From an uncultured Collinsella sp. (GTDB taxonomy: Bacteria > Actinomycetota > Coriobacteriia > Coriobacteriales > Coriobacteriaceae): 27,768 nucleotides of DNA. The DNA is taken from positions 1-27,768 of the forward strand of contig URKG01000025.1 in the NCBI GenBank assembly GCA_900548265.1, given 5' to 3'. The position numbers and the translations under genes are program-made. Below, in pieces: positions 18,338 through 27,768 of the stretch (position 1 is its first letter; each line of letters begins with the position of its first letter). The notes beneath the pieces are model-generated. The model saw only the letters and a program-made list of their open reading frames with translations, ran no database searches and was not told the DNA's origin.

Positions 18338-19981
18338 TTATTTTTCACGGCGACCTCCTCCCCGCTTGATGACGAGCGCGACAACAATAACCGCCACTCC
18401 GATGGCAGCCAAAACCGCCACCAGCACCAACGCTCTATCTCCCGTCGAGGGCATAAAGCTTCGACTTGCTTCTTTGCTTGGGGTGTTGAGCACCGACAGC
18501 TCAATCGAACCCGTCCCGGCATCGGCGGTATCAACCCGTAGGGAGCTCTCGGCCGACACGGTCACCTCGGGCTTCGCTGCTGCTACCTGTTTAACGTCCA
18601 GGCCCTCGGCCGTAACTGTCACCGCACGTTTGCCCTCAAAGGCGGTGTAGCCCTTGGGAGCCGCGACCTCTTCGACGGTGTAGACACCCGCGTCCACACC
18701 GTTCAATTCCACATGGCCATCTGCGCCGGTGGTGACGCACGCGCCGGCATCCGTCGACCACGCGCCGTCGGTCGTTAGAATGCGCCCGCCGTCATCGATG
18801 ATGCGCAGCTTGGCGCCCGCGAGCGGTTCATCGTCCGAGCTTGAGCGCTTGATCAGACTGAGTCCCCAGGTGTAGACCGTCGCATCGTCACTCGGCGTGC
18901 GGGTGAATCCGGCGTCGACGGACAGGTCGGCGAGGGGAGAGCGCGGGTAACGCAGGAAGACCTCGTTGGGATTGCCCTTGGTAGCGCCTCGATTGCAGTT
19001 GGCCCCCAACGGCGCATTGTAGACAGCGACCACGCGGGCGCCCGAGGTAAAGGCGTCTGCCCCGCCGAGCGCGGCGATGAGGTCGCCGGTACGCACGGTG
19101 AAGGCATTGCCCTCGACCGAGACCTTGCACCGTGAAGTTATGTCTGTCCACCCTTTAGCCGGCGTCGAGCTGACGTTGCCGCCCTCACATGCGACCACAT
19201 CGAAGCCGCCGTCCGCGCCCGCCGCCACGTACATGCGCATGCTCGTGGCGACCTTGGAGGGGTCGAGCCCCACGCTCATGGTGTCGACGAACTGCACCGT
19301 ATAGGCGTCGTAGGCCGTGAGCCCGGCCGGGACCGTGGCAGAGAGGCGCCAGTACAGGTCGTCGGCGACCGTGGCGTCGGCGGCCTTGCCCCATGCGGCG
19401 GTGCTGTCCTCCAGCACGTGCTTGGCCACCTTGGGCGTCGCGGCCTTGGGCTTGACGGTGACGGCGCTGCCGCCGACCAGGGCCATGATCGGCGCGGTGC
19501 CGGCCTCGCCCTGAGCGATGGCGTCGTCGTCGACAACGATGAGCCAGTAGCCACAGGGCAGCTCGGCCGCCGTGCCCGCGTTAAGGCCCACGGAGGCGGC
19601 GCCTGCTTCGACAATTGCGCGGGCAAGTTTTGCCGTCAGCGCAGTCGTCATGCGTCCGTCGGCATTCATCCATTCGGCTGCCGCTTGCGCCGTCGATGCC
19701 GAGCTATCAAGCCCCGCATCATGAAGCACAGGGAGAACGGCCTGGCAAACGGCATCATTCGCCCACGCCAAGTCCGTCGCAACCTTTTGATCGGAGCCGG
19801 CCTTATCGGCAACAGTTGCCGAAAAGAGCTGGTACGCATCGTATTGCGTCGCGACGTCGCCGCTAATCGTGATGACCCCGGCATCGGCAGCACGGACCGT
19901 CTCGGGCGACACTGCAAAAGCAAGGATAGCCATCATGGCCACCATCATGACGGTCAACAAGCGGCGGCTAAGCCTACTCAC
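18338..19981 (-). CDS. LPXTG-like fimbrial subunit with CnaB-type domain, GTG start
   Basis: The protein (547 aa) looks like a sortase-assembled pilin or surface subunit. A signal peptide (residues 1-32, SRLSRRLLTV then a hydrophobic core) leads to an N-terminal domain. A Lys-rich pilin-motif-like stretch follows (VKPKAATPKVAKHV, near 176-189), then a middle domain. A CnaB/SpaA-type isopeptide domain lies at about 373-496 (GLSLIKRSS with the candidate Lys378; YTVEEVAAPKGY with Glu436-Glu437). The C-terminus is a sorting signal: MPSTG (510-514), a hydrophobic span and the tail KRGGGRREK. MPSTG is a variant of LPXTG. The GTG at 19981 overlaps the stop of the preceding adhesin gene (GTGAGTAG) and has GAGGTGG 7 bases upstream, so the two are translationally coupled. 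The open frame to 20038 is less likely. Confidence 0.88.
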   Translation of the reverse strand: MSRLSRRLLTVMMVAMMAILAFAVSPETVRAADAGVITISGDVATQYDAYQLFSATVADKAGSDQKVATDLAWANDAVCQAVLPVLHDAGLDSSASTAQAAAEWMNADGRMTTALTAKLARAIVEAGAASVGLNAGTAAELPCGYWLIVVDDDAIAQGEAGTAPIMALVGGSAVTVKPKAATPKVAKHVLEDSTAAWGKAADATVADDLYWRLSATVPAGLTAYDAYTVQFVDTMSVGLDPSKVATSMRMYVAAGADGGFDVVACEGGNVSSTPAKGWTDITSRCKVSVEGNAFTVRTGDLIAALGGADAFTSGARVVAVYNAPLGANCNRGATKGNPNEVFLRYPRSPLADLSVDAGFTRTPSDDATVYTWGLSLIKRSSSDDEPLAGAKLRIIDDGGRILTTDGAWSTDAGACVTTGADGHVELNGVDAGVYTVEEVAAPKGYTAFEGKRAVTVTAEGLDVKQVAAAKPEVTVSAESSLRVDTADAGTGSIELSVLNTPSKEASRSFMPSTGDRALVLVAVLAAIGVAVIVVALVIKRGGGRREK

Positions 19982-22900
19982 GGCGACCACCTCGATCTTG
20001 ATCGCGATGGCGGCGAGCATGCATCCACGTCGCGGCAAAGCACAGCAACGATGCGCCAGCCAAATACGTCATAGTCAAGCCAGCCCCGCCCGCCTCGGGA
20101 AGCGTGGTCGAGTATTTGTTGGTAAAGGTTGGCGGATCCTGAGAGCCCTTGCCATAGGTAACTACGACGTTGAGCTGGTCCGTGCCATTAGTTACCTTAA
20201 CCGTGACGTTGTACACGGTCCTGTCATAGGTGATGTGATCTTTAACATGGTCGACGGCGCCCTCGGGCTCGACCTCGGAGATGGTGTAGGTATAGGTTCC
20301 CGCCTTGTTGTACTTGACGTCAAAGGAGACATTTCCCTTGTCATTATTGGTCACCGTCTGGAGCACTTTGCCCTCGGCGTCCTTGAGCGCGAACGAGAAC
20401 TGACCTTCCCTGAAGGTTCCGCCTTTAAGCACTTTCTTTGCTTTTATCGTCGCTTTGCCTTCAAGGGGCGCGTCATACACCCAAATCTCTGCATCTGACG
20501 TTATCTCCGTATTGGCACCAAGCAAAGATTTCGCCGTATTCATGGCTTGCTCGTATTGCCCGTCGTCCGCGCTGCCCTTGAGCAGAATCCATGTTGGTTG
20601 AGCGGCGCGATATCCAGGAGGCGCCGTCGTCTCTTCGAGGCAGTAAAGCTTGCAGGATGCCATGGCGCCCGAACTCGTTCCCGAACTCGTTCCAAAAGTC
20701 ACACTTCCGTCAGGGCCAGTCGTTCCGTCAGAAAAAAACGTCTTTGCGCCCTCAACGCCGGCACTGTCCTGCGCCTTATCCATGTCAATCGCATAGAGTG
20801 TGAACGTAGCGTCAGCCAACGGCGCGGTAACGTCCTTTTCATCCACTTTGTGGACCACAATGCCGTGCCCCGTTCCGCCTCCCGATGCGCCGGCATCTAT
20901 GTCATATTCACGTTCGTGTTTCACATACCCGCCTGCAATACCTTCAAGCTGTGCCTCGTTGGAAAGGGAAACTGTACCAGACTCACCGGACAGAACTTCA
21001 TATTCTACTTTCAGATATTTCTCATCGGGAAGCCTCAACGTCAATCGCTGCTGCTTTCCAGCGCCTCCGACAAAGAGATCAAGAGCCGTCCTGTATTTTT
21101 CTTTTGTCAGCACACGCCATTCGCCGTTATCGCGCTCAGATACGCTAAGCGACGAGGGGATAAACGTGCACTTAGAATCCATCACATCATATAGATCGAG
21201 GTAGTCGGTTCCGTCTTTTAGGTCTAGCGCCGATTCATTAACAAAAATCGTGTAGTGAATTCGTTTACTATTACTTACTGACGCACCGGTCTTTGACAAT
21301 ACGTCGTTCTTGATCTGTACGGTATCAGAGCCCGCCTTAAAATCCTTATTATCCGAGCTCGCACTCGCCGAGTTCGTAAGCTCGCCGAGGTTCTTTGACG
21401 TGTCGACCACTGACCTCTTGACAGCAGTTGCATACGTCAGCTTCACATAGCCTGTATTGTTACTCAACTTTTCCGTTGGAATCGAAAACGTAACCTCTCG
21501 ACGATCAACGGCAGGCGTCAGCAAGACACCCGAAGCCTCGGTTTTTTCTCTCTCATGTTCCCATTCGCGGCCGGGCACCGCCGTCCCGTAGGGATTTGAA
21601 TACAAAGAATATTTAGCCGAACAGGGGATATAACTCATTCCATCAGGAAGCTCATCTTTAACAACGACATCTTTACCATTAAGCTTGCCCGCGCCATAAG
21701 ATTCATCGGCAGGAGTCTTAACTCGATTGACATAGACCGTCCAGTCGACAATCCACGCACCTTTGTCGTTCGAGCCATCAACTGGTTTCCAATCAAACGC
21801 CTCATCCCACCGTGCCTGCGAACCATCTTCATTTATTTTTACGCTCTTCTCTACCGAAGGCTTCGTTTCGCTTTCAACATAGTAAAAAACGTAATCAGAA
21901 TAGCCGCTAAACCCATCAACAGAGGCAAAGTTAGAGTACCAACCAGGAAGTGCGTCGGTCACCGTTTTATACGTAATAACCACTTCAGGGTCTTTATCCA
22001 GTGCTTTTTTGACTTTATCCATATTGGTTATTCGGATATTGCAGTTATGTTGGTTGCTTTTCTGCGACAGATCTGCGCCTCCCTCAAACTTCCAATCGGG
22101 ACCTTGGTCCAGCTTGGTATCCCCGATGGTAATTACATGTGAAGGACCATCGGAGGTATCCGGCCCCATAGTCTGCTTCCAAGCCGCCAGCATGGTATCT
22201 TTGATAAGAACGGATGTTGGGTTTTTCGCATTTACGTAATCACGGAGCTCTACGCGTAATTGCCAAGTTGCTTTTCCGGTCCGAGATGCCTCATCCGGAT
22301 TAAGCAGTGTTTTACGAATGGTCTTGCCCGTCCAAGGACGGTTGTAGTATGCGGTGCTTTCTCCGGAGGGCTGATCTGAACCTTCTTTTTTCACGCTTGC
22401 CGTGTTGCTTACCTTTTCGTAGGATTTCTCATCTTTCAGCTTGGTTTGATAGACGATGCAATAGGTCGCATACCGGTCGCCCTCTTTTGGATTAAACGTA
22501 TAGCTAAATGAATCCCCTGACTCGCTCAGCGTTCTCTCATCAATCTTTTGTTTTTCATCGGCGGTCTCTCCCTTGTAGACCTTGTAGTTGCCAATATAAT
22601 CCTGCTTGCCATCGAGCTTGTCGGTAAAGGCGTAGCCAGACATATCGGCCTTGAGAGATCCCCTGTTGAGCACAACCTTCCAAGTGATGACAGACGATGT
22701 TCCGGAGCCAGCCCCTTTTTGAATCATGTCGTATTGAAACGGTTCCGACACCCCGTTAATCGTAAGAGATTGTTGGGGATTTGCTTTTCCCCAAGTTGCT
22801 TGTACGCTATTCCTACCTTGCGTAGGTGTGCCATTAGAAAGAGACAAGTTCTTGCTAACTGTCGTTTCGTAGGTAACGGTATGGTCGCCCTGAGAAAGGT

Positions 22901-23714
22901 TACCTAGCGACAATATTGCAGTTCGCTCTTCGATGCTCACGGACGAACCAAGAGGATTTCCATCGAGCTTGAAGCTGCTTTGGTCAAAGTCCAGGTAGTC
23001 GCCGAGCGTATCGATCAGCTTTACATCCGTTGCGTGCGACGTAACACTCAGAATAATAGTCCAAGTTATCTTGGCAATTCCAGTACTGCTATCCTGAGAA
23101 AAGATACCCGATTTACTTCCCTCAACTGCGCCATCTTGAATCTTAATCGGCACAGCTTCGCCAACGCCTGGAAATTTCAGTTCGGCTTTTTTGCCGTCAT
23201 CTACATCTTTGTCTTTGAGCGTAAACTCGAAATTGATCCGCACATAGAGCGAAGAGGGATGGCCGCTGAGATAGCTGTCATCGTAATTAAAAACGAACTT
23301 GTTATCCTTTATGTACCAAGTTCCCATCCTTTGTGCATTCTCGGTATCGTCCGTCCATAAGACACCGCCCTCGTTGTTCTCCACAGCAATCGAATTGGGA
23401 AAGGTATAGATCGCCTCAAGCCTTTCAGGTGTAGGCCCACAATTCTCATAAAAATGAGCCTCCATAGAACCGTAGATAGTATCGGCTGTCGTAATCGAGG
23501 GTGAGCTCTCTTTACCGAAAGGCTGCTGACGTTCCTTATCGGCATACAGCCCAACCGTAACGTCCGCCGTATTCTCATCAATCACAATCGGCGTCGGCGT
23601 CGTCGCATCCTCGGCGCGCACGGGGGCTGCGCCGTGAAAAACTGCAGCGGTAAGGCTAATTAAAATAAAGACCAGGGTCGCCATACCCAGCGACCGTGAG
23701 CGGTGTGCGTCCAT
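19974..23714 (-). CDS. large sortase-anchored adhesin or pilus tip protein
   Basis: The 1246-aa protein has a signal peptide (1-34, cleavage near PVRAED). About five related Ig-like modules follow, with cores near 215-290, 341-445, 481-605, 653-790 and 818-935. Several share a pattern like W-x-V-x-V/L-N followed by a D-x-L/M loop (ITWKVVLNRG, VDWTVYVNRV, IHYTIFVNES). A CnaB/SpaA-like domain follows at about 951-1083 (VVHKVDEKD, YCLEETTAPPGY). A Spy0128/FctA-type pilin isopeptide domain lies at 1086-1201 (ATIKAKKVLKGG, YTISEVEP, FTNKY). The sorting signal is LPEAG (1205-1209), a hydrophobic span and an Arg-rich tail. LPEAG lacks the usual Thr. AAGGGA lies 5 bases before the ATG. The gene is AT-rich compared with its surroundings. 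The ligand is unknown, and no sortase gene is in the window. Confidence 0.88.
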   Translation of the reverse strand: MDAHRSRSLGMATLVFILISLTAAVFHGAAPVRAEDATTPTPIVIDENTADVTVGLYADKERQQPFGKESSPSITTADTIYGSMEAHFYENCGPTPERLEAIYTFPNSIAVENNEGGVLWTDDTENAQRMGTWYIKDNKFVFNYDDSYLSGHPSSLYVRINFEFTLKDKDVDDGKKAELKFPGVGEAVPIKIQDGAVEGSKSGIFSQDSSTGIAKITWTIILSVTSHATDVKLIDTLGDYLDFDQSSFKLDGNPLGSSVSIEERTAILSLGNLSQGDHTVTYETTVSKNLSLSNGTPTQGRNSVQATWGKANPQQSLTINGVSEPFQYDMIQKGAGSGTSSVITWKVVLNRGSLKADMSGYAFTDKLDGKQDYIGNYKVYKGETADEKQKIDERTLSESGDSFSYTFNPKEGDRYATYCIVYQTKLKDEKSYEKVSNTASVKKEGSDQPSGESTAYYNRPWTGKTIRKTLLNPDEASRTGKATWQLRVELRDYVNAKNPTSVLIKDTMLAAWKQTMGPDTSDGPSHVITIGDTKLDQGPDWKFEGGADLSQKSNQHNCNIRITNMDKVKKALDKDPEVVITYKTVTDALPGWYSNFASVDGFSGYSDYVFYYVESETKPSVEKSVKINEDGSQARWDEAFDWKPVDGSNDKGAWIVDWTVYVNRVKTPADESYGAGKLNGKDVVVKDELPDGMSYIPCSAKYSLYSNPYGTAVPGREWEHEREKTEASGVLLTPAVDRREVTFSIPTEKLSNNTGYVKLTYATAVKRSVVDTSKNLGELTNSASASSDNKDFKAGSDTVQIKNDVLSKTGASVSNSKRIHYTIFVNESALDLKDGTDYLDLYDVMDSKCTFIPSSLSVSERDNGEWRVLTKEKYRTALDLFVGGAGKQQRLTLRLPDEKYLKVEYEVLSGESGTVSLSNEAQLEGIAGGYVKHEREYDIDAGASGGGTGHGIVVHKVDEKDVTAPLADATFTLYAIDMDKAQDSAGVEGAKTFFSDGTTGPDGSVTFGTSSGTSSGAMASCKLYCLEETTAPPGYRAAQPTWILLKGSADDGQYEQAMNTAKSLLGANTEITSDAEIWVYDAPLEGKATIKAKKVLKGGTFREGQFSFALKDAEGKVLQTVTNNDKGNVSFDVKYNKAGTYTYTISEVEPEGAVDHVKDHITYDRTVYNVTVKVTNGTDQLNVVVTYGKGSQDPPTFTNKYSTTLPEAGGAGLTMTYLAGASLLCFAATWMHARRHRDQDRGGRRE

Positions 23715-24046
23715 AGTTGTCCCTTAATTCCTACAACACAGTGTGGAATACGGCGAATCGTCGGATCGAACACAAGCCCCAACATCTACGAGAACCTACC
23801 TAGCGCATTGCAAGAACCCATTGGGGGCAACTTCTAAGACGGTTCGTCTATGCCACAATGCATAAAATACAATATAGATAACAGTCATGTAAACCGCTGG
23901 TAAAGAGGTCTTTTAATGTAATACCAGTTGATATTTATCTGTTAACGGTTTTGTATCAAAGCGGTTATATCCTGTGGAATTATGTATATGTTTAAACAAC
24001 TTTACTTTGGCTGGAAAGCCGCTCGGGGGATAACCTCCTCCACCGT
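23715..24046 (-). promoter_or_regulatory. AT-rich upstream region of the fimbrial operon with candidate promoter
   Basis: No gene is supported in this stretch. On minus, TTTACA (23893-23888) and TATTTT (23869-23864) lie 18 bases apart, a fair promoter about 150 bases from the adhesin ATG. Just upstream, CTGGTA (23897-23902) and TACCAG (23922-23927) form a spaced inverted repeat that could be an operator. The region 23860-24010 is clearly richer in AT than its surroundings. Confidence 0.35.
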
Positions 24047-24074
24047 GGTGCAAAGTAACCTGTCCCCTTGCACC
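24047..24074 (-). repeat. 28-bp palindromic repeat, copy 2
   Basis: On plus it begins GGTGCAAAGTAACCTG and ends TTGCACC. Compared with the reverse complement of 18155-18183 it has one substitution and one deleted T. It abuts the typA terminator and lies upstream of the fimbrial operon, in the opposite orientation to copy 1. Confidence 0.75.
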
Positions 24075-24109
24075 AAAAAGGGCGCCGACCATTGCGGTCG
24101 ACGCCCTTT
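24075..24109 (-). terminator. terminator of typA
   Basis: The 14-bp arms 24077-24090 and 24096-24109 (AAAGGGCGCCGACC and near complement, one mismatch) enclose ATTGC and are followed on minus by TTTTT. The hairpin lies 27 bases after the typA stop. Its plus-strand side also shows CTTTCTTGTT. Confidence 0.88.
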
Positions 24110-24136
24110 CTTGTTAGACGCTATAAAGCCCGGCAC

Positions 24137-25975
<1,839 letters not shown>

Positions 25976-26092
25976 GTAGTTCCCCTATCTTCTATCTATA
26001 TACAACCGGCACGCGTATGCGGCCCGCCCAGCGATACAACGCTCAGCGGGAATATTGAGCCTTTTACCGAAAACTCGTTTATTTTAGCGATT

Positions 26093-26542
26093 TTAGATGA
26101 GAGGGGTTTCCTCACCTGCAGGTTCAGGGTCGCTCCACATAAAACCATCGCCGGCGCCCATGCCCTCATACAGCACATATGCCGAAAAACCACTCTCGAG
26201 CGTGGTTTCGAAGAAGCTCACGAGCAGAGCATCGTGATAGCCGCCGTCAATCTCGACGCAGCCGGTGTAGCCGATGGCATAGCGAGCGATACGGCCCAGG
26301 CCCTCGTCCTTAAGACCCATCTTGTGCTCGGAGATAAAGTTGGTAGCCGCCTCGAGGCACGCCTCTTCGCCATCCTCATCGAGCGCCGCCAGATAACGGT
26401 TGGAAGCGGCGTCCTCAATTGCCACGACCACGCCGGGGTTTTCACCGGCAGCAAGGTCGTCCAAGAACGCGCCGATCAGATCGCACACCATGGCGTCGAG
26501 CTCGGCGGAGACGTTACCGGCGTCCTGCATATCCTGTGCCAT
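26093..26542 (-). CDS. small soluble protein of unknown function
   Basis: I do not recognise this 149-aa protein. It is acidic and lacks membrane spans, a signal peptide and cysteine-pair motifs. It shows alternating helix (AELDAMVCDLIGAFLDDLAAG) and strand patterns (PGVVVAIED, VEIDGGYHDALLVSFFE, FSAYVLYEG) and looks like a compact alpha/beta domain. GGAAGG lies 8 bases before the ATG. It is the last of three closely spaced minus-strand genes (nuclease-domain gene, two-span membrane protein, this gene), 30 bases after the membrane gene, so an operon is likely. No function is proposed. Confidence 0.75.
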   Translation of the reverse strand: MAQDMQDAGNVSAELDAMVCDLIGAFLDDLAAGENPGVVVAIEDAASNRYLAALDEDGEEACLEAATNFISEHKMGLKDEGLGRIARYAIGYTGCVEIDGGYHDALLVSFFETTLESGFSAYVLYEGMGAGDGFMWSDPEPAGEETPLI

Positions 26543-26572
26543 CTTTAGACCTTCCCATCGAGTCTGGCGTCG

Positions 26573-26962
26573 TTACAGTTCTTGCGCCTCGGCGGCGATC
26601 TTAGCAGCGGCATCGCGGACGCGCATCATATCCGCTGCGCGTTTGTCGAGCACCTTGATCTGGCTAGTCAGCATGACTGCATCGACCACACCCCAGATCA
26701 CCAGGCCCGTAGAGATCGAAAACCCAAGCGCACCAACTGTACCACGAAGGCGCGAACAGATTGCCGCGACAAGGGCGGAGATGACAACCATCTTGATAAA
26801 CGAGCCGCGGCGTTCGCGAATCGTGCGGGCCTGCGTCACATAGGCAATGCGCGCCGCCTCGGACGCCTCAGACCGCATCTGGGCCTCGCGGGCAACGGCC
26901 GCCGCCTCAGCCGACATACCGCCGGCCATCAGCGAACGCTCCGCATCCTGGCCGCCCCGCAT
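26573..26962 (-). CDS. small two-span membrane protein of unknown function
   Basis: The protein (129 aa) begins with an Ala/Glu/Arg-rich helix (about 1-52, possibly coiled coil: SAEAAAVAREAQMRSEASEA). Two hydrophobic segments follow at about 54-70 and 74-98 (MVVISALVAAICS and LGFSISTGLVIWGVVDAVML), then a second charged helix (104-129). No known family is recognised. The ATG immediately follows the stop of the upstream nuclease-domain gene (TAAATG), which suggests coupling, but no strong ribosome site precedes it. An ATG 33 bases further in, at 26929, has GGAG at a good distance and is an alternative start. Confidence 0.7.
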   Translation of the reverse strand: MRGGQDAERSLMAGGMSAEAAAVAREAQMRSEASEAARIAYVTQARTIRERRGSFIKMVVISALVAAICSRLRGTVGALGFSISTGLVIWGVVDAVMLTSQIKVLDKRAADMMRVRDAAAKIAAEAQEL

Positions 26963-27463
26963 TTAGAAGTCATCGGGGGAGAGCGTATGGACGAACTCGT
27001 CGAACTTCTCGAACTCTTGCTCGTCGTCGACTTCCTCGGCGTGGGTAGACACAGTGCCCAGGCGATTCATGATGTCGTCCTCCACAAACATGGGGGCATT
27101 GCTGCGCACGGCAAGGGCAATGGCATCACTGGGACGGGCATCGATCTTGCGTTCGTCACCATCGGCCAGTACGACGATCGTCGCGTAGAACACCGGCGGC
27201 TCGGCGCGAACGATCTCGATGCGCTCGAGCTTGGCGCCCAGGGCGCCAACAGTATCGAGCAACAGGTCATGGGTAATCGGGCGCTCGGCGCGGCCGCTAT
27301 CGATGCCGCGGCTAATGGCAGCAGCTTCAAACGAACCAGTCTGAATGGAAAGGGAACGCAGCGGTGCGGGCGAGTCCGACTTGCCGCAGCGCTCGCGAAG
27401 CACGATAAGCGATGGCACGGGACCGGCGGCCATGACGATGGTCTCTATGTCGACACGAACCAT
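26963..27463 (-). CDS. bifunctional nuclease (BFN, DUF151) domain protein
   Basis: The 166-aa protein carries the BFN/DUF151 domain. Its conserved core GSFEAAAISRGID, then RAEPPVFYATIVVLADGDERKIDARPSDAIALAVRSNAPMFVEDD, covers about residues 45-130; the tail is acidic (EEVDDEQEFEKFDEF). Plant and archaeal relatives have been reported to have DNase/RNase activity; in most bacteria the role is unknown. The frame is open to 27511, but MVRVDIETI at 27463 has GGAGG 6 bases upstream and the family-like start. It leads a three-gene unit upstream of typA. Between it and the tRNA terminator, TTGTGT and TAGTAT near 27540 form a weak candidate promoter. Confidence 0.9.
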   Translation of the reverse strand: MVRVDIETIVMAAGPVPSLIVLRERCGKSDSPAPLRSLSIQTGSFEAAAISRGIDSGRAERPITHDLLLDTVGALGAKLERIEIVRAEPPVFYATIVVLADGDERKIDARPSDAIALAVRSNAPMFVEDDIMNRLGTVSTHAEEVDDEQEFEKFDEFVHTLSPDDF

Positions 27464-27578
27464 GGAACACCTCCGGTACGTAGCGGTTAACACGCGGCAG
27501 CTCCACCGCATTGAATAGCTATACTACCCAATCTTTCGCACAGCACACAAAACCAAAATGAGATTTATCGCAGATAAG

Positions 27579-27608
27579 AAAAAAGCCCCGAGGCAATGCC
27601 CCAGGGCT
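27579..27608 (-). terminator. terminator after tRNA-Ile
   Basis: The stem pairs AGCCCCGAGGCA (27584-27595) with TGCCCCAGGGCT (27597-27608), with a few mismatches, and is followed on minus by TTTTTT. It lies 15 bases beyond the tRNA-Ile CCA end. Confidence 0.8.
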
Positions 27609-27622
27609 CTTCACAGTTTTGA

Positions 27623-27699
27623 TGGTGGACCTGACAAGATTCGAACTTGTGACCTCCCGGTTATCAGCCGGACGCTCTAACCAACTGAGCTACAGGTCC
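27623..27699 (-). tRNA. tRNA-Ile(GAT), encoded CCA
   Basis: The acceptor arms GGACCTG and CAGGTCC pair fully. The D-arm has AGCTCAGTTGGTTAGAGC, the anticodon loop CTGATAA gives GAT, and the T-loop TTCGAAT is present. The discriminator is A, and CCA is encoded at 27625-27623. It lies 4 bases after the tRNA-Ala gene in transcription order. Confidence 0.97.
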
Positions 27700-27703
27700 A
27701 TCA

Positions 27704-27768
27704 TGGTGGAGGTTAGGGGGATCGAACCCCTGACCTCAGGCTTGCAAAGCCCGCGCTCTCCCAGCTGA
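27704..27768 (-). tRNA. tRNA-Ala(TGC), 5' part outside the window
   Basis: The anticodon stem CGGGC/GCCTG encloses the loop TTTGCAA, with anticodon TGC after the invariant T33. This excludes Cys(GCA). The T-arm AGGGG-TTCGATC-CCCCT and encoded CCA (27706-27704) are visible. About ten 5' bases are cut by the window edge. An Ile-Ala tRNA pair is usual in rRNA spacers, but here the order is Ala then Ile and a terminator follows. Confidence 0.93.

Noticed and set aside
27704..27768. Reading the last tRNA as tRNA-Cys(GCA)
   Set aside because: The seven-base anticodon loop is TTTGCAA, with T33 followed by TGC, so it is Ala.

Overview
The window looks like chromosomal DNA of a high-GC Actinomycetota of the class Coriobacteriia, probably Collinsella or a close relative. 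This rests on gene content, gene order and composition only; no search was run. The rpsF-ssb-rpsR-rplI-dnaB-purA order is a classic bacterial block. High GC, TTG and GTG starts, a zinc-type S18 and LPXTG-like surface proteins with Spy0128-type and CnaB-type domains all fit.

Layout. (1) 210-4965, minus: carA-carB, the carbamoyl-phosphate synthase operon. Its leader carries a hairpin that resembles a PyrR-binding loop and touches the carA ribosome binding site. (2) 5100-5241: a terminator and a long inverted repeat. (3) 5248-8942, minus: a single-span membrane protein of unknown function, a half-size ABC exporter, a nested inverted-repeat element and a Nudix ADP-ribose pyrophosphatase. (4) 8964-11673, minus: purD and purA. 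(5) 11767-15071, minus: dnaB, rplI, rpsR, ssb and rpsF. (6) 15072-15575: a leader without genes. (7) 15532-16008: two tRNA-Ser genes on plus with a promoter and two terminators, then an inverted tRNA-Ser 3'-end relic fused to palindromes. (8) 16175-18116, plus: a TRIC-family membrane protein and an exported bactofilin-like beta-solenoid protein with membrane spans. (9) 18338-23714, minus: a two-gene sortase-anchored fimbrial or adhesin operon, flanked by inverted copies of a 28-29 bp repeat. (10) 24137-27463, minus: typA/bipA, two small unknown genes and a bifunctional-nuclease-domain gene. (11) 27623-27768, minus: tRNA-Ile(GAT) and a partial tRNA-Ala(TGC).

Most of the window is housekeeping: pyrimidine and purine synthesis, replication and translation. 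The accessory part is the surface-protein locus. Its large adhesin gene is much richer in AT than everything around it, while its partner gene is GC-rich. The most useful leads are the PyrR-like translational switch before carA, the repeat pair bracketing the pilus locus, the tRNA-derived palindrome element, and several long inverted repeats that look like members of dispersed families.
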